A stretch of 25,731 nucleotides of DNA, taken from DAONFI01 sp035403485. Lineage in GTDB: Bacteria > Planctomycetota > Phycisphaerae > SM23-33. The notes under the pieces are model-generated. The model saw only the letters and a program-made list of their open reading frames with translations. It was not told where the DNA came from and ran no database searches. A program made the translations under genes and the position numbers. The stretch spans positions 1-25,731 of the forward strand of contig CAZIAZ010000043.1 in assembly GCA_964536835.1 (NCBI GenBank), written 5' to 3'. Positions 1 through 7,988 of this stretch are shown here, one piece after another (positions within the stretch are counted from its first letter, which is position 1; each line of letters begins with the position of its first letter).

Positions 1-1
1 C

Positions 2-55
2 CCGCAAAATTGCTCGATTTCGGCGACGCCCATGTTTTTGGGATAGGTTCTAAAA
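2..55 (+). repeat. terminal inverted repeat, left copy
   Basis: These 54 bases match the reverse complement of 25678-25731 exactly. The end next to the unique sequence reads GGGATAGGTTCTAAAA. The copy stops about 70 bases before the TolC-family gene. A diverged third copy lies at 21572-21617. The outer end as seen from the gene, AGAACCTATCCCAAAA, looks like the tip of an insertion sequence, but no transposase is in the window. Identical sequence at both window edges is what a contig broken at a multi-copy repeat would show. Confidence 0.9.
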
Positions 56-66
56 TTATTTCTTCA

Positions 67-83
67 GAGAACTGCTCTAAAAT
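67..83 (-). repeat. dispersed TAGAGC-GTTCTC motif
   Basis: On the minus strand this reads ATTTTAGAGCAGTTCTC. Related copies lie at 1861, 4539, 16943, 17111 (inverted), 17239 and 18311. They sit in intergenic DNA or at gene ends. Function unknown. Confidence 0.5.
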
Positions 84-84
84 C

Positions 85-113
85 TTGCATCAGTTCCCTA
101 ACTTTTTTAAAAT
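85..113 (+). promoter_or_regulatory. candidate sigma-70 promoter for the TolC-family gene
   Basis: TTGCAT (85-90) and TAAAAT (108-113) are separated by 17 bases. The -10 box matches the consensus in 5 of 6 positions; the -35 box in only 3 of 6. Transcription would begin near 120, so an ATG start at 127 would have almost no leader, while the alternative GTG start at 151 would have about 30 bases. Confidence 0.35.
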
Positions 114-126
114 CTTTGTTTTAAGA

Positions 127-1833
127 ATGGTTTCGGGAATCGGAAAAAGGGTGTATTTGTACCTGAACCGTTACAATTTAATCTCTTTTGGCGCAATTGC
201 GTCTGTTTTGTGCTGCACATTTGCCGGCTGCGTCCAGCCAGGCAAAACCGACGTCGACGACGTATACAGGCTGCAGCAGTCCATCGTTGAACATTCGCCG
301 CAAAAACGAGGCCAGGCCGGACTCGGCCCGATGATTCCAGGCTATAACGGCCTGCACGCCATCGCGCCGTCGGGCAGGACGCCGGAAGGAAAAACCGTCT
401 ATTCCATGTCGATGGAACAGGTCATCAGCTACGCGCTGGCCAACAACACAGACGTCGCAGTGGTAAGCTATAATCCGTCCATAAGCCGCGAACAGGTCAT
501 ACAGGCTGCCGCCGAGTTCGATTACACGATATTCGGCGGATACGAATATCAAAATCAGAATACCAGTCAGCGGCATTATCTGGATTACGACGACGCATAT
601 TCGAATGATTTTACATTCGGCGTAAAACAGAAAACCATAACCGGCGCGGACGTCAGCCTTTCATCCACGATAACACGCAGCCTCAACGAAGGCCTGGTAT
701 CAAACATGGGGCCGTGGAAAAACAGCACGCTTGATTTCAGCATAAATCAGCCGCTGCTCCGCGACGCCGGGCCGGAGGTAAATCTGGCCAAGCTCAATAT
801 CGCGCGGCTGAGCTATAAAATGAGCATGGCCGAATTCAGTCAGAAGGCTCAGGAAATCGTCGTCCAGACCATGAGCACCTATTATCAGTTAATCGAGGTC
901 AGAAAACGGGTGGCCGTTCTGTGGCAACTTCACAAGGAAGCGCAGGATACGTACAAAAAAGTCCTCGCAAGACGAAGAATGGACGCCACGCAGGTGGAGA
1001 TATCCCAGTCCGAATCAGCCATACAGCTTCGCTACGCAGCCCTCATCAACGCCATCAAAACCGCCCAGGATACACAGGACCAGCTCGTCGAACTAATCGG
1101 CGACGACACGCTTAATCTGACAAAGAAAAACATCTATATCGACACAAAAACGCAATGGGCCGTTCTGCCGGTCAAAATAGACCCTGAAGACCAGATGTTG
1201 ACTGCGATAAAATACAATCCGGAACTTGAACAGGCACGGCTGGCTATAGAACAGGGAGACATTCGGGTAATGGTGGCAAAGAACCAGATGTTGCCAAAAC
1301 TGGACGCATCGTTCAATATCTCTTCAGACGGCGGCGACCCAAGTTCCATGAGTACGGCGTTATCGCAGATGTCGCAGGGCGATTATTTGAGCTACGGCGC
1401 AGGCATACGTTTCGAATACCCAATCGGCAACCGCGAACGGGAATCGTTTTTACGAGAAATGAAACTCAAACGCCGCCAGAGCATCTCCACAATGCAGCAG
1501 AAAGCCGACGCCATAGCACTGAAAATCAATGAACGTATCCGCGAAGTCGACAAGCAATATGAAGAAATCGTGGTTCGAAAGCGGGCGGTGGAATCCATCA
1601 CAAAACAGCTCAGAGCCATAACCGCCCTGGAACAGATACGGAAAAAAATGACGCCGGAATTTCTCCAACTGAAACTCAACACCCAGGCGACGCTGGCTGA
1701 AGCGAAGGTTCAGCTTCTTGATTCAACGCTTCAATACAATATCGCCCTGCTGGAACTCGCAAAAGCCACCGGCACAGTCCTCGAACTCAACAAGGTTCAG
1801 ATAGCGACTCCGCCCGTCCTGGAAAGAAACTGA
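127..1833 (+). CDS. TolC-family outer-membrane efflux lipoprotein
   Basis: An outer-membrane channel of the TolC/OEP family, which forms the exit duct of tripartite efflux pumps or type I secretion systems. From the ATG at 127 the product has 568 residues. A basic start is followed by a hydrophobic stretch ending in the lipobox TFAGC with Cys35, so it is probably lipid-anchored. The body shows the family pattern of two similar halves rich in long helices and beta strands; DFSINQPLLRDAG near the first outer-membrane segment is typical of OEP proteins. The open frame continues upstream to base 10, but that part is the terminal repeat and encodes no signal peptide. GTG at 151, directly after GGAAAAAGG, is an alternative start. 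No periplasmic adaptor or inner-membrane pump gene is adjacent, so its partner is unknown. Confidence 0.85.
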   Translation: MVSGIGKRVYLYLNRYNLISFGAIASVLCCTFAGCVQPGKTDVDDVYRLQQSIVEHSPQKRGQAGLGPMIPGYNGLHAIAPSGRTPEGKTVYSMSMEQVISYALANNTDVAVVSYNPSISREQVIQAAAEFDYTIFGGYEYQNQNTSQRHYLDYDDAYSNDFTFGVKQKTITGADVSLSSTITRSLNEGLVSNMGPWKNSTLDFSINQPLLRDAGPEVNLAKLNIARLSYKMSMAEFSQKAQEIVVQTMSTYYQLIEVRKRVAVLWQLHKEAQDTYKKVLARRRMDATQVEISQSESAIQLRYAALINAIKTAQDTQDQLVELIGDDTLNLTKKNIYIDTKTQWAVLPVKIDPEDQMLTAIKYNPELEQARLAIEQGDIRVMVAKNQMLPKLDASFNISSDGGDPSSMSTALSQMSQGDYLSYGAGIRFEYPIGNRERESFLREMKLKRRQSISTMQQKADAIALKINERIREVDKQYEEIVVRKRAVESITKQLRAITALEQIRKKMTPEFLQLKLNTQATLAEAKVQLLDSTLQYNIALLELAKATGTVLELNKVQIATPPVLERN

Positions 1834-1860
1834 CTCCAGCCCTTGCCTCGCACTTTTGTC

Positions 1861-1872
1861 AGAGCAGTTCTC
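1861..1872 (+). repeat. dispersed AGAGCAGTTCTC motif
   Basis: A forward copy of the motif seen inverted at 67-83 (AGAGCAGTTCTC). It overlaps the stop codon of miaA (1871-1873) and falls in the 37-base gap between two convergent genes. No clear terminator hairpin accompanies it. Confidence 0.4.
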
Positions 1873-2812
1873 ACAAAATATCCGGAAAAAACCGTTCGAT
1901 TATTCTCTGCGTCGTAACCTGAGCCGGTTCATCTTCATCCATATCGAACCATACGACATCCCGCCACCGACGATGCCACGTGCGCTGTTTTTTAGCCAGC
2001 CGTCGCGTGTTTATCTTTATCTGTTCGACGGCATGTTCCCAGTCGTATTTACCTGCAAGATGGTCTATAACTTCGGCATAGCCTACAGCCTGTGCAGCCT
2101 GCGGACTGAGCGGCTTTTCCTCGGCGAGCAAAGAGACGACCTCATCTCGAAGACCCATGTCGACCATCTTCCTGACGCGGGCGTTTATGCGTCGCGACTG
2201 AACGTCCTTATCCCGCCGCAAACCTATGAGCGTGCAGTCCAGCCGTTTCCGGCCGGCGTCCCACTGCTTCTGAAGCCGCGATATCGGCACACCGGTCTGA
2301 ATAAAAACCTCCAGCGCGCGAATGACCCTCTTTTCGTCGTTTCTGTGAATTCTTTCAGCCGATTCAGGGTCAGCGGCACACAATCGCCGATAAAGCTCTT
2401 CAATGCCGCCCAACCCGGCAGCCGTCGCCCTGAGTTCATTGCGTATGTTCTCATCCGCCGATGGCCCTTCAAAGAGTCCTTCCGTCAATGCTTTTATGTA
2501 AAGGCTCGTGCCGCCGACGGCAAGACATATTTTCCCGTCGCGCCTGCACTCGTCGACAGCCGCGTCCGCACATTGAACAAACTGGGCGACACTGTACGAG
2601 TCGCATGGCTCAACGACGTCGACTGCGTAATGCCTGATTAATTTCTGCGTTTCAGCGCTGGGGGTGGCTGTGCCGATATTCATCCGCCGGTAGATTTTCA
2701 TCGAATCAACAGACAGGATTCTGGCGTTCAGCCGCATGGCCAGTTCACGGCCGACGGCTGCCTTGCCGCACGCAGTACACCCCAGGATAAAATATACCTT
2801 GTCCGTATTCAT
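1871..2812 (-). CDS. miaA: tRNA dimethylallyltransferase MiaA
   Basis: Transfers a dimethylallyl group to the N6 of A37 in tRNAs reading UNN codons, the first step towards ms2i6A. The product has 313 residues, the usual length. The family landmarks appear in order: a P-loop at residues 11-18, SVDSMKIYRRMNIGTA with Asp36 in the position of the catalytic aspartate, a YSVAQF segment, VGGTSLYIKAL, and the C-terminal AVGYAEV plus IKINTRRLAKKQRTWHRR tRNA-binding part. The P-loop is odd: GCTACGKA, with Ala18 where nearly all P-loop enzymes have Ser or Thr to hold Mg-ATP. The remaining motifs are intact, so I call it functional with a variant loop. It stands alone, convergent with the TolC-family gene, and no strong ribosome-binding site is visible before the ATG. 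Confidence 0.93.
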   Translation of the reverse strand: MNTDKVYFILGCTACGKAAVGRELAMRLNARILSVDSMKIYRRMNIGTATPSAETQKLIRHYAVDVVEPCDSYSVAQFVQCADAAVDECRRDGKICLAVGGTSLYIKALTEGLFEGPSADENIRNELRATAAGLGGIEELYRRLCAADPESAERIHRNDEKRVIRALEVFIQTGVPISRLQKQWDAGRKRLDCTLIGLRRDKDVQSRRINARVRKMVDMGLRDEVVSLLAEEKPLSPQAAQAVGYAEVIDHLAGKYDWEHAVEQIKINTRRLAKKQRTWHRRWRDVVWFDMDEDEPAQVTTQRIIERFFPDIL

Positions 2813-2887
2813 GGGCGGTATTTTAGCGGGTCACGGCGGCTGTGTAAATCATAACCACAAATACAGTCACGATTCAGCCTGATTTTC

Positions 2888-2916
2888 TTGATAACCGGCT
2901 AATATTGAAGTACCAT
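2888..2916 (+). promoter_or_regulatory. candidate promoter for mcsA-mcsB
   Basis: TTGATA (2888-2893), a 17-base spacer and TACCAT (2911-2916). The predicted transcription start is near 2923, at the ATG itself, which suggests a leaderless message; no Shine-Dalgarno sequence is visible before the ATG. No CtsR-like heptad operator was recognised. Confidence 0.3.
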
Positions 2917-2921
2917 AAGAA

Positions 2922-3470
2922 ATGATGAGCGACGATAGAAAATGCGATAAATGCGGCAAACCGGCGACCGTACACCTCACTGAGATTGTGGACGGGAAAA
3001 AGCTGGAAAAACATCTCTGCGAAGAATGCGCCGAGGCGGAAGGCATTACCATCAAGGCTAATGTCCCGATAGGCCAGCTTCTTGAAAACATCATCCAGCA
3101 TGCCCAGGAAACCGCCTCCGGCGAAATGTCGCAGAATGCCGCCATCGCATCCGCCCCCGCCAACGAAGACGTCATATGCAATGTGTGCGGAATGAGTTTT
3201 GCCGAATATAACGAACACGGCCTGCTCGGCTGTCCCAATGACTACGACGCATTCGGCGAAAAACTTGCAAAAGCTATCCTGCACGTCCAGGACGGCAGTG
3301 ACAGGCATGTGGGCAAGATACCGGCTAACGCCGATGTGATGCTGACGCTTCAGAACAGAATACTTAAATTGCGTTCCGATTTGAGACAGGCCATCCACGC
3401 CGAACAGTACGAACACGCCGCACAACTGCGCGATACCATAAAAGCCATCGAGGAGCAGCAGGCAAAATGA
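2922..3470 (+). CDS. mcsA: McsA-like zinc-finger/UVR-motif activator of protein arginine kinase
   Basis: McsA activates the protein-arginine kinase McsB. The 182-residue product begins with a zinc knuckle (Cys8, Cys11, Cys33, Cys36). A second cysteine cluster follows at Cys86, Cys89 and Cys104. The fourth ligand expected in the GCxxCY signature is Asp107, so this second site may be weakened or use another ligand. Residues about 140-178 form a UVR (UvrB/UvrC-type) helical hairpin, rich in LR.DL..AI...QYE.AA.LRD. The stop codon overlaps the mcsB start as ATGA, implying translational coupling. ATG at 2925 is an equally possible start. Identity rests on domain order plus the mcsB neighbour; neither clpC nor ctsR is nearby, unlike in Bacillus. 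Confidence 0.85.
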   Translation: MMSDDRKCDKCGKPATVHLTEIVDGKKLEKHLCEECAEAEGITIKANVPIGQLLENIIQHAQETASGEMSQNAAIASAPANEDVICNVCGMSFAEYNEHGLLGCPNDYDAFGEKLAKAILHVQDGSDRHVGKIPANADVMLTLQNRILKLRSDLRQAIHAEQYEHAAQLRDTIKAIEEQQAK

Positions 3471-4528
3471 TGATAAGCGACCTGTCCAACCGCGCCAGTG
3501 AATGGCTGTGCGGCATAGGGCCGATGCACGATGTGGTGGTTTCATCCCGCGTGCGGCTGGCAAGAAACCTCGCCGGCATGCCGTTTCTGTCAAAATGCGA
3601 CGCCCGCCAGAAAAGCGAAATACTCGAAAAACTCCGCATCGCCATAATGGCCTGCGACCTGGGCGAAAAACTCACGTACGTCGACGTCGCACGAGCAACA
3701 CCTCTCGACCGCGAACTGCTTACGGAACGTCACCTCATAAGCAGACAGCACGCAGCGAGCGATTCGCCACGCGGAGTCATAATAAGCGACAACGAAACCG
3801 TCTCGCTGATGATAAACGAAGAAGACCATCTTCGCATGCAGGTATTGCGCAGCGGCTTGCAGCTGAATGAGGCGTTCGACGAAATCTTTCGTATAGACGC
3901 AGCATTGGAAAAAGTGCTGAATTATGCATTTTCATCCAGGTATGGTTATTTGACGGCTTGTCCGACAAACGTCGGCACAGGTTTACGGGTAAGCGTCATG
4001 CTGCATCTGCCGGCCCTGAAACTCACCGGCGAACTCGACCGTGCACTACGGGCCGCCCGCGACATGAAGCTGGCTGTCCGCGGCCTCTACGGCGAAGGTA
4101 CGGACTCGCTTGGCGATTTTTTCCAGATATCCAACCAGATTACGCTGGGCAGGAGCGAAAAGGACATCGTGGAGGAATTTTTGTCCGTCATCGTGCCCGA
4201 ACTGCTCAATTACGAACGCAAAGCCCGCCAGGCTCTCATGGCCCACGACGCCACAGACATCGAAGACAAAATCTTCCGCGCACTGGCTATACTGCAATCA
4301 GCCAGAAAAATCACCAGCAAGGAAACCATGTACCGGCTATCAATGATACGGCTGGGCGTGCATCTGGGGAAAATAACCAGTTTCGATTTAAAAGCGGTCA
4401 ACGAACTTTCATTACTGGCCCAGCCGGCACATCTGCAAAAAATACTGGGTAGAGAAATCCAGGACGAAGAACGTCAGAAAGTACGTGCAGACTTTCTGCG
4501 GCAGCGGCTTAAAGCATGCTCAAGTTGA
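3467..4528 (+). CDS. mcsB: protein arginine kinase McsB
   Basis: An ATP:guanido phosphotransferase-fold kinase that phosphorylates arginine side chains of proteins, marking them for ClpCP degradation in Gram-positive bacteria. The 353-residue length fits McsB. Visible signatures are SSRVRLARN (26-34) for ATP phosphate binding, NEEDHLR (117-123), the phosphagen-kinase cysteine motif CPTNVGTG (Cys165), and RGLYGEGTDSLGDFFQISNQ near residues 205-225. The C-terminal region (about 260-350) is helical, as in McsB rather than in creatine or arginine metabolite kinases. It overlaps mcsA by 4 bases. Free-arginine kinase activity is the alternative, but the McsA partner argues against it. Confidence 0.92.
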   Translation: MMISDLSNRASEWLCGIGPMHDVVVSSRVRLARNLAGMPFLSKCDARQKSEILEKLRIAIMACDLGEKLTYVDVARATPLDRELLTERHLISRQHAASDSPRGVIISDNETVSLMINEEDHLRMQVLRSGLQLNEAFDEIFRIDAALEKVLNYAFSSRYGYLTACPTNVGTGLRVSVMLHLPALKLTGELDRALRAARDMKLAVRGLYGEGTDSLGDFFQISNQITLGRSEKDIVEEFLSVIVPELLNYERKARQALMAHDATDIEDKIFRALAILQSARKITSKETMYRLSMIRLGVHLGKITSFDLKAVNELSLLAQPAHLQKILGREIQDEERQKVRADFLRQRLKACSS

Positions 4529-4538
4529 GACGCAGTTA

Positions 4539-4556
4539 TAGAGCGGTTCTTTAAAG
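4539..4556 (+). repeat. dispersed TAGAGCGGTTCTTTAAAG motif
   Basis: A copy of the TAGAGC-GGTTCT family in the 139-base gap between the convergent mcsB and cinA genes. The same gap holds a perfect 9-base tandem duplication, TAACAGGGC twice at 4588-4605. No strong terminator hairpin is visible. Confidence 0.4.
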
Positions 4557-4667
4557 TCTTGCAATGTTCTGATGTACGGGCCTTTATTAACAGGGCTAAC
4601 AGGGCTCGTTGCAAGTTTTAATCTTGCGTTATTTCAAAAATCGCCATAAAAAATCGCCCGATACCTT

Positions 4668-5909
4668 CTATTTCAGTAATTTCAGCCGCAACGCGTCAAG
4701 GGCGGTCAATGCGCTGCGTAACCGGACGGACTCGCGGCTATGCGGCGGAATGATATTTTTTGCGACTTCCACGCCATCATGGCCGGCTAGCGCGGTGTAC
4801 ACGAGGCCGACCGGTTTTTCATCCGTGCCGCCTCCAGGGCCGGCGATGCCGGTAATAGAAATCCCCCAGTCGCAATGCAGCCGTTCTCGCACGCCCACAG
4901 CCATAGCCGCCGCCACCTGCTCGCTTACCGCGCCATATCTGTCCAAAAGTTTCTGAGCAACGCCGAGCTGCTCCTGCTTGACCTCGTTGGAATACGAAAT
5001 TATCCCGCCGACGTAATATTTGCTCGAGCCGGCGCGGTCGGTGAGCATTTTGCCGATGAGCCCGCCCGTGCAGCTCTCAGCCGTAGCAACCGTCATGCCG
5101 CTTTTCTCCAACAATTCGCCCACAACTGCCGACATCGATGCTTCGCTCCCCACGCCTACGACCAGTTTCCCCAGTCGCCTGCGAAGTTCGGCAACGGCAG
5201 CATCTATCTGTTTCTGCGATTCAGCGCGGCTGGCTGCGGACGAGATTATACGTACCGACACCAGGCCGTTCGCCACCGTCGTGCCGACAATCACCGGCCC
5301 GGTCTTCTGCATGATATCCTGAATTTTCTCGCCGATGACCGATTCGCCGGCTCCGAAGAGATTTACAATCTCGTGAAGTATCACATCGTCGCAGACGGCT
5401 AATTCGGGCAGAATGCATTTATCGAACATGACTTTCATTTCTCGCGGCACGCCTGGGGTCACGTAAATCGCCGTGCCGCCAAGCGTTGCCTTTATGCCAG
5501 GCGCCGTACCCTGGGTATTTTCCATCGCCGTCGCACCGTCGGGCATCATGGCTTGAATGCGGTTCGACTGCGACATCGCCCTGCCCCAGGATTCGAACAT
5601 GTGCTCTATCTGGCGAAGGCTGGCCTCGTCAAGCACCAGTTTCACGCCCATGGCATCAGCCAGTGCGAATCGCGTAAGGTCGTCAGCCGTCGGCCCAAGG
5701 CCGCCTGAAATTATCACCAATCCGACCTTTTCTGCGGCTTGAACAATCGCGGACGATATCGCCGCAAGATCGTCGCCCACTGTATGATGCGATATTACCC
5801 AAACACCTTTTTCGGCCAAACGACGCGAAAGCCACGCCGAATTCGTATCCAGGCCCTGGCCGGACGTCAACTCATTACCGATTGAAATTATTATCGCCTT
5901 ATTTTCCAT
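4668..5909 (-). CDS. cinA: CinA-family protein (NMN deamidase, two-domain)
   Basis: The 413-residue product has both halves of full-length CinA. Residues 1-170 are the MoaB/MogA-like domain, with IISIGNELTSGQGLDTNS and ISGGLGPTADDLTR, associated in characterised CinA proteins with ADP-ribose hydrolysis. Residues about 260-413 are the PncC domain that converts nicotinamide mononucleotide to the nicotinate form; ESCTGG (278-283) holds the active-site Ser279, and TGIAGPGGGTDEKPVGLVY is the substrate-binding loop. The role is recycling of the pyridine nucleotide released by NAD-dependent reactions such as DNA ligation. The middle region (170-255) is a linker domain typical of long CinA. It is a single gene, divergent from the 6012 lipoprotein. 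Confidence 0.93.
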   Translation of the reverse strand: MENKAIIISIGNELTSGQGLDTNSAWLSRRLAEKGVWVISHHTVGDDLAAISSAIVQAAEKVGLVIISGGLGPTADDLTRFALADAMGVKLVLDEASLRQIEHMFESWGRAMSQSNRIQAMMPDGATAMENTQGTAPGIKATLGGTAIYVTPGVPREMKVMFDKCILPELAVCDDVILHEIVNLFGAGESVIGEKIQDIMQKTGPVIVGTTVANGLVSVRIISSAASRAESQKQIDAAVAELRRRLGKLVVGVGSEASMSAVVGELLEKSGMTVATAESCTGGLIGKMLTDRAGSSKYYVGGIISYSNEVKQEQLGVAQKLLDRYGAVSEQVAAAMAVGVRERLHCDWGISITGIAGPGGGTDEKPVGLVYTALAGHDGVEVAKNIIPPHSRESVRLRSALTALDALRLKLLK

Positions 5910-5953
5910 TTCTTTACAGCCTTATATTGCGGGCAGGAAACCCATAAAAACTC

Positions 5954-5981
5954 TTTAACTTCCTCTGCCGGTAAGTATAAT
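5954..5981 (+). promoter_or_regulatory. candidate promoter for the 6012-14155 gene run
   Basis: A perfect TATAAT (5976-5981) preceded by TTTAAC (5954-5959) at a 16-base spacing, in the gap divergent from cinA. The -35 box is poor. A likely Shine-Dalgarno, TAGGAT, follows at 5997-6002, nine bases before the ATG at 6012. Confidence 0.4.
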
Positions 5982-6011
5982 AAACAGATTGCAAATAGGA
6001 TAGCGAACAAT

Positions 6012-6500
6012 ATGCAAACGATAAAGATAATGTCATTTACGGTAATTCTGGCGTGCATAGCTGCCGGCTGCGACCCGAACTTTGATTACAACGGCCAGCG
6101 GGCTCAGCCCGGCGCGATGGCTGTGCAGTCGGAATGGAACGTCACCGGCACACCCGGCCAATTCAGTTTTCTTTCGTTCGCTCACGACGGCAATGCCATG
6201 ACTGTCTGTCAGGCCAAGACCTACAATCGCGGCCAGTATATAACCATTGACTTCACCCGGCCGTGCATTTTCAACATGATAGCCATACAGCACGGGCCGT
6301 TCGAATACGGCTACGCAAGAGAAATCGCCGTCGAAATAAGTAACGACGGCAAGAATTTTACAAGAATATTCACCGGCGAAGGCACAAGAAAGATAACCTA
6401 TCTATGCATACTTTCGCCGGTAAAGGCTCGCTACGTACGGCTGGTTGCGTTGCGGCCGGGCATTGAAAAATGGTCCATCGCCGAAGTTTATTTCCAGTAA
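6012..6500 (+). CDS. lipoprotein with discoidin (F5/8 type C)-like domain
   Basis: A 162-residue exported protein. Residues 1-20 are a signal peptide ending in the lipobox IAAGC (Cys20), so the mature protein should be lipid-anchored. The rest resembles a galactose-binding/F5-8C beta-sandwich: GQYITIDFTRP (the first core strand), the IAVEISNDGKNFTRI segment, ARYVRLVAL and a closing WSIAEVYF, which is the usual final strand of discoidin domains. Such domains bind glycans or lipids; no catalytic residues are expected. It is the first gene of a plus-strand run into the mre/rod genes, 59 bases before the radical SAM gene. A role at the cell surface or on wall polymers is inference. Confidence 0.72.
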   Translation: MQTIKIMSFTVILACIAAGCDPNFDYNGQRAQPGAMAVQSEWNVTGTPGQFSFLSFAHDGNAMTVCQAKTYNRGQYITIDFTRPCIFNMIAIQHGPFEYGYAREIAVEISNDGKNFTRIFTGEGTRKITYLCILSPVKARYVRLVALRPGIEKWSIAEVYFQ

Positions 6501-6559
6501 CACCACCGCCAATCGCGACAGCCAGAGAGACCTTCGCAACAGCGGCTGACACAGACGCC

Positions 6560-7987
6560 ATGAACAATCAAAATAAAAACTGGAAAATCCGGTTCATAAA
6601 CCCGCGCAGCCCGCTGAGCACAATCACCATGCCGGGAATCATTCAGAAGATGACCTTTTCCCGCAAAAGCGTTTTCGCTCCGCTTAACCTGACCATATGC
6701 GCAGCGGTAGTTCCGTCGAACTGGCAGCCGGAAATAGTCGATGAAAACATACTCGAGCAGCCCCATACGCCGCAGGCAGACGTCGACGCGGTCGGGATAG
6801 GGGCGATGACAAGTCAGGCGCCGAGGGCATATGAGCTGGCGGATGCATATCGCAGGCTGGGCGTAAAGGTCATACTGGGCGGCATACACCCATCAGCCCT
6901 GCCCGATGAAGCTCTCACCCATGCCGACGTAGTCTGCCGCGGAGATGCCGAAGGCACACTGCCCTACGCGCTTAACGACATCGCAGCCGGCGGCCAAAAA
7001 CAGATTTACGACTGGCAGGAACATCCCGACGCCCCAATCGCCACGCCGCGCAAGGACCTGCTCAACCCGAAAGATTATCTGGCGTTCAATCCCATCCAAA
7101 CCACGCGGGGCTGTCCGCACGGCTGTACGTTCTGCACCACGCCGGCCATCTTCGGCCGCAAATACCGCCAGCGGGACATCGGCGATATCGTGGAGGAAAT
7201 CCGCGCCGCAAAAGAGCAGTTCAACTCGCGCGTGTTCATATTCTCCGACGACAACGTCGCAGGCAATCAGAAGTGGGCCATGGAGCTTTTTGAAGCCATA
7301 ACGCCCCTAAAAATCCGCTGGGCCAGCCAGTGTGACATACTCATATCCCGCAACGACGCCCTGCTGAAAGCCATGCGTCGCAGCGGCTGCGAAGGCCTCA
7401 TAATTGGCCTCGAAAGCCCAAAAGCCGGCACTCTCAAAGAAGCCGGCAAACGATTCATCTCCGCCGACGAATACATCGACCGCATTCATAAAATCCAGTC
7501 CTTCGGCATGAGCCTCTGGGGCAGTTTCATTTTCGGTTTCGACTCCGACGGCTGGCGTGACTGCATGAACGCCGTGCGATTCGCCCAGCATGCGAAGCTC
7601 TGCATGAGTTGTTACATAATACTTACGCCCTATCCTGGCACGGCGGTATTCGATGAATTTCGCCGGTCGGGGCGTCTCATCACGGAGGATTGGGCGAAAT
7701 ACAACGGCTCAACCGTATGCTTTCAGCCGCAAAAAATGACGGTCAACGAATTGCGTCATGCGCAGATGGCGGCTTTTTACGAATTTTACAGAATGCCCAG
7801 CGCAATAAAACGACTGGGCTTCCGGCCGCTGAAAAAGAACTCGTGGATGGCCAATCTCGCCATCCAGCGCGGACTGGATTATTACTATTCCAAAAAAGGC
7901 AGGCCGACGCCTTCATTCAGCGATTTCGCCGCACCGGACGCACAGCGGCGGATAGAACGCAGCCTCGGCCTTCTGCGAGGACTCTGA
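6560..7987 (+). CDS. B12-binding radical SAM protein
   Basis: Product of 475 residues from the ATG at 6560. The open frame extends back to 6470, but that part overlaps the preceding gene and is not domain-like. Residues about 45-150 resemble a cobalamin-binding Rossmann domain, with GIGAMTSQAPRAYELADAYRR and VILGGIHPSALPDEAL. The radical SAM core follows with the cluster motif CPHGCTFC (Cys185, Cys189, Cys192), then ISADEYIDRIHKIQSFGMSLWGSF and an SPASM-less C-terminal part ending with FYEFYRMPSAIKRLGF. This architecture belongs to the B12-dependent radical SAM class that includes methylases of lipids, peptides and natural products, and the substrate cannot be read from the sequence. The next ORF begins one base after its stop, so it is cotranscribed with the wall-elongation genes. 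Confidence 0.85.
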   Translation: MNNQNKNWKIRFINPRSPLSTITMPGIIQKMTFSRKSVFAPLNLTICAAVVPSNWQPEIVDENILEQPHTPQADVDAVGIGAMTSQAPRAYELADAYRRLGVKVILGGIHPSALPDEALTHADVVCRGDAEGTLPYALNDIAAGGQKQIYDWQEHPDAPIATPRKDLLNPKDYLAFNPIQTTRGCPHGCTFCTTPAIFGRKYRQRDIGDIVEEIRAAKEQFNSRVFIFSDDNVAGNQKWAMELFEAITPLKIRWASQCDILISRNDALLKAMRRSGCEGLIIGLESPKAGTLKEAGKRFISADEYIDRIHKIQSFGMSLWGSFIFGFDSDGWRDCMNAVRFAQHAKLCMSCYIILTPYPGTAVFDEFRRSGRLITEDWAKYNGSTVCFQPQKMTVNELRHAQMAAFYEFYRMPSAIKRLGFRPLKKNSWMANLAIQRGLDYYYSKKGRPTPSFSDFAAPDAQRRIERSLGLLRGL

Positions 7988-7988
7988 C

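Noticed and set aside
10..126. N-terminal extension of the TolC-family ORF back to base 10, and the matching extension of gph to 25723
   Set aside because: Both extensions are translations of the same terminal repeat and precede the natural signal peptide or HAD start.
1856..2641. 261-codon plus-strand frame
   Set aside because: Opposite miaA, whose motifs are clear.
4611..4627. GCAAG-TTTTAAT-CTTGC hairpin as terminator of mcsB or cinA
   Set aside because: The stem has only five pairs and no T-run follows.
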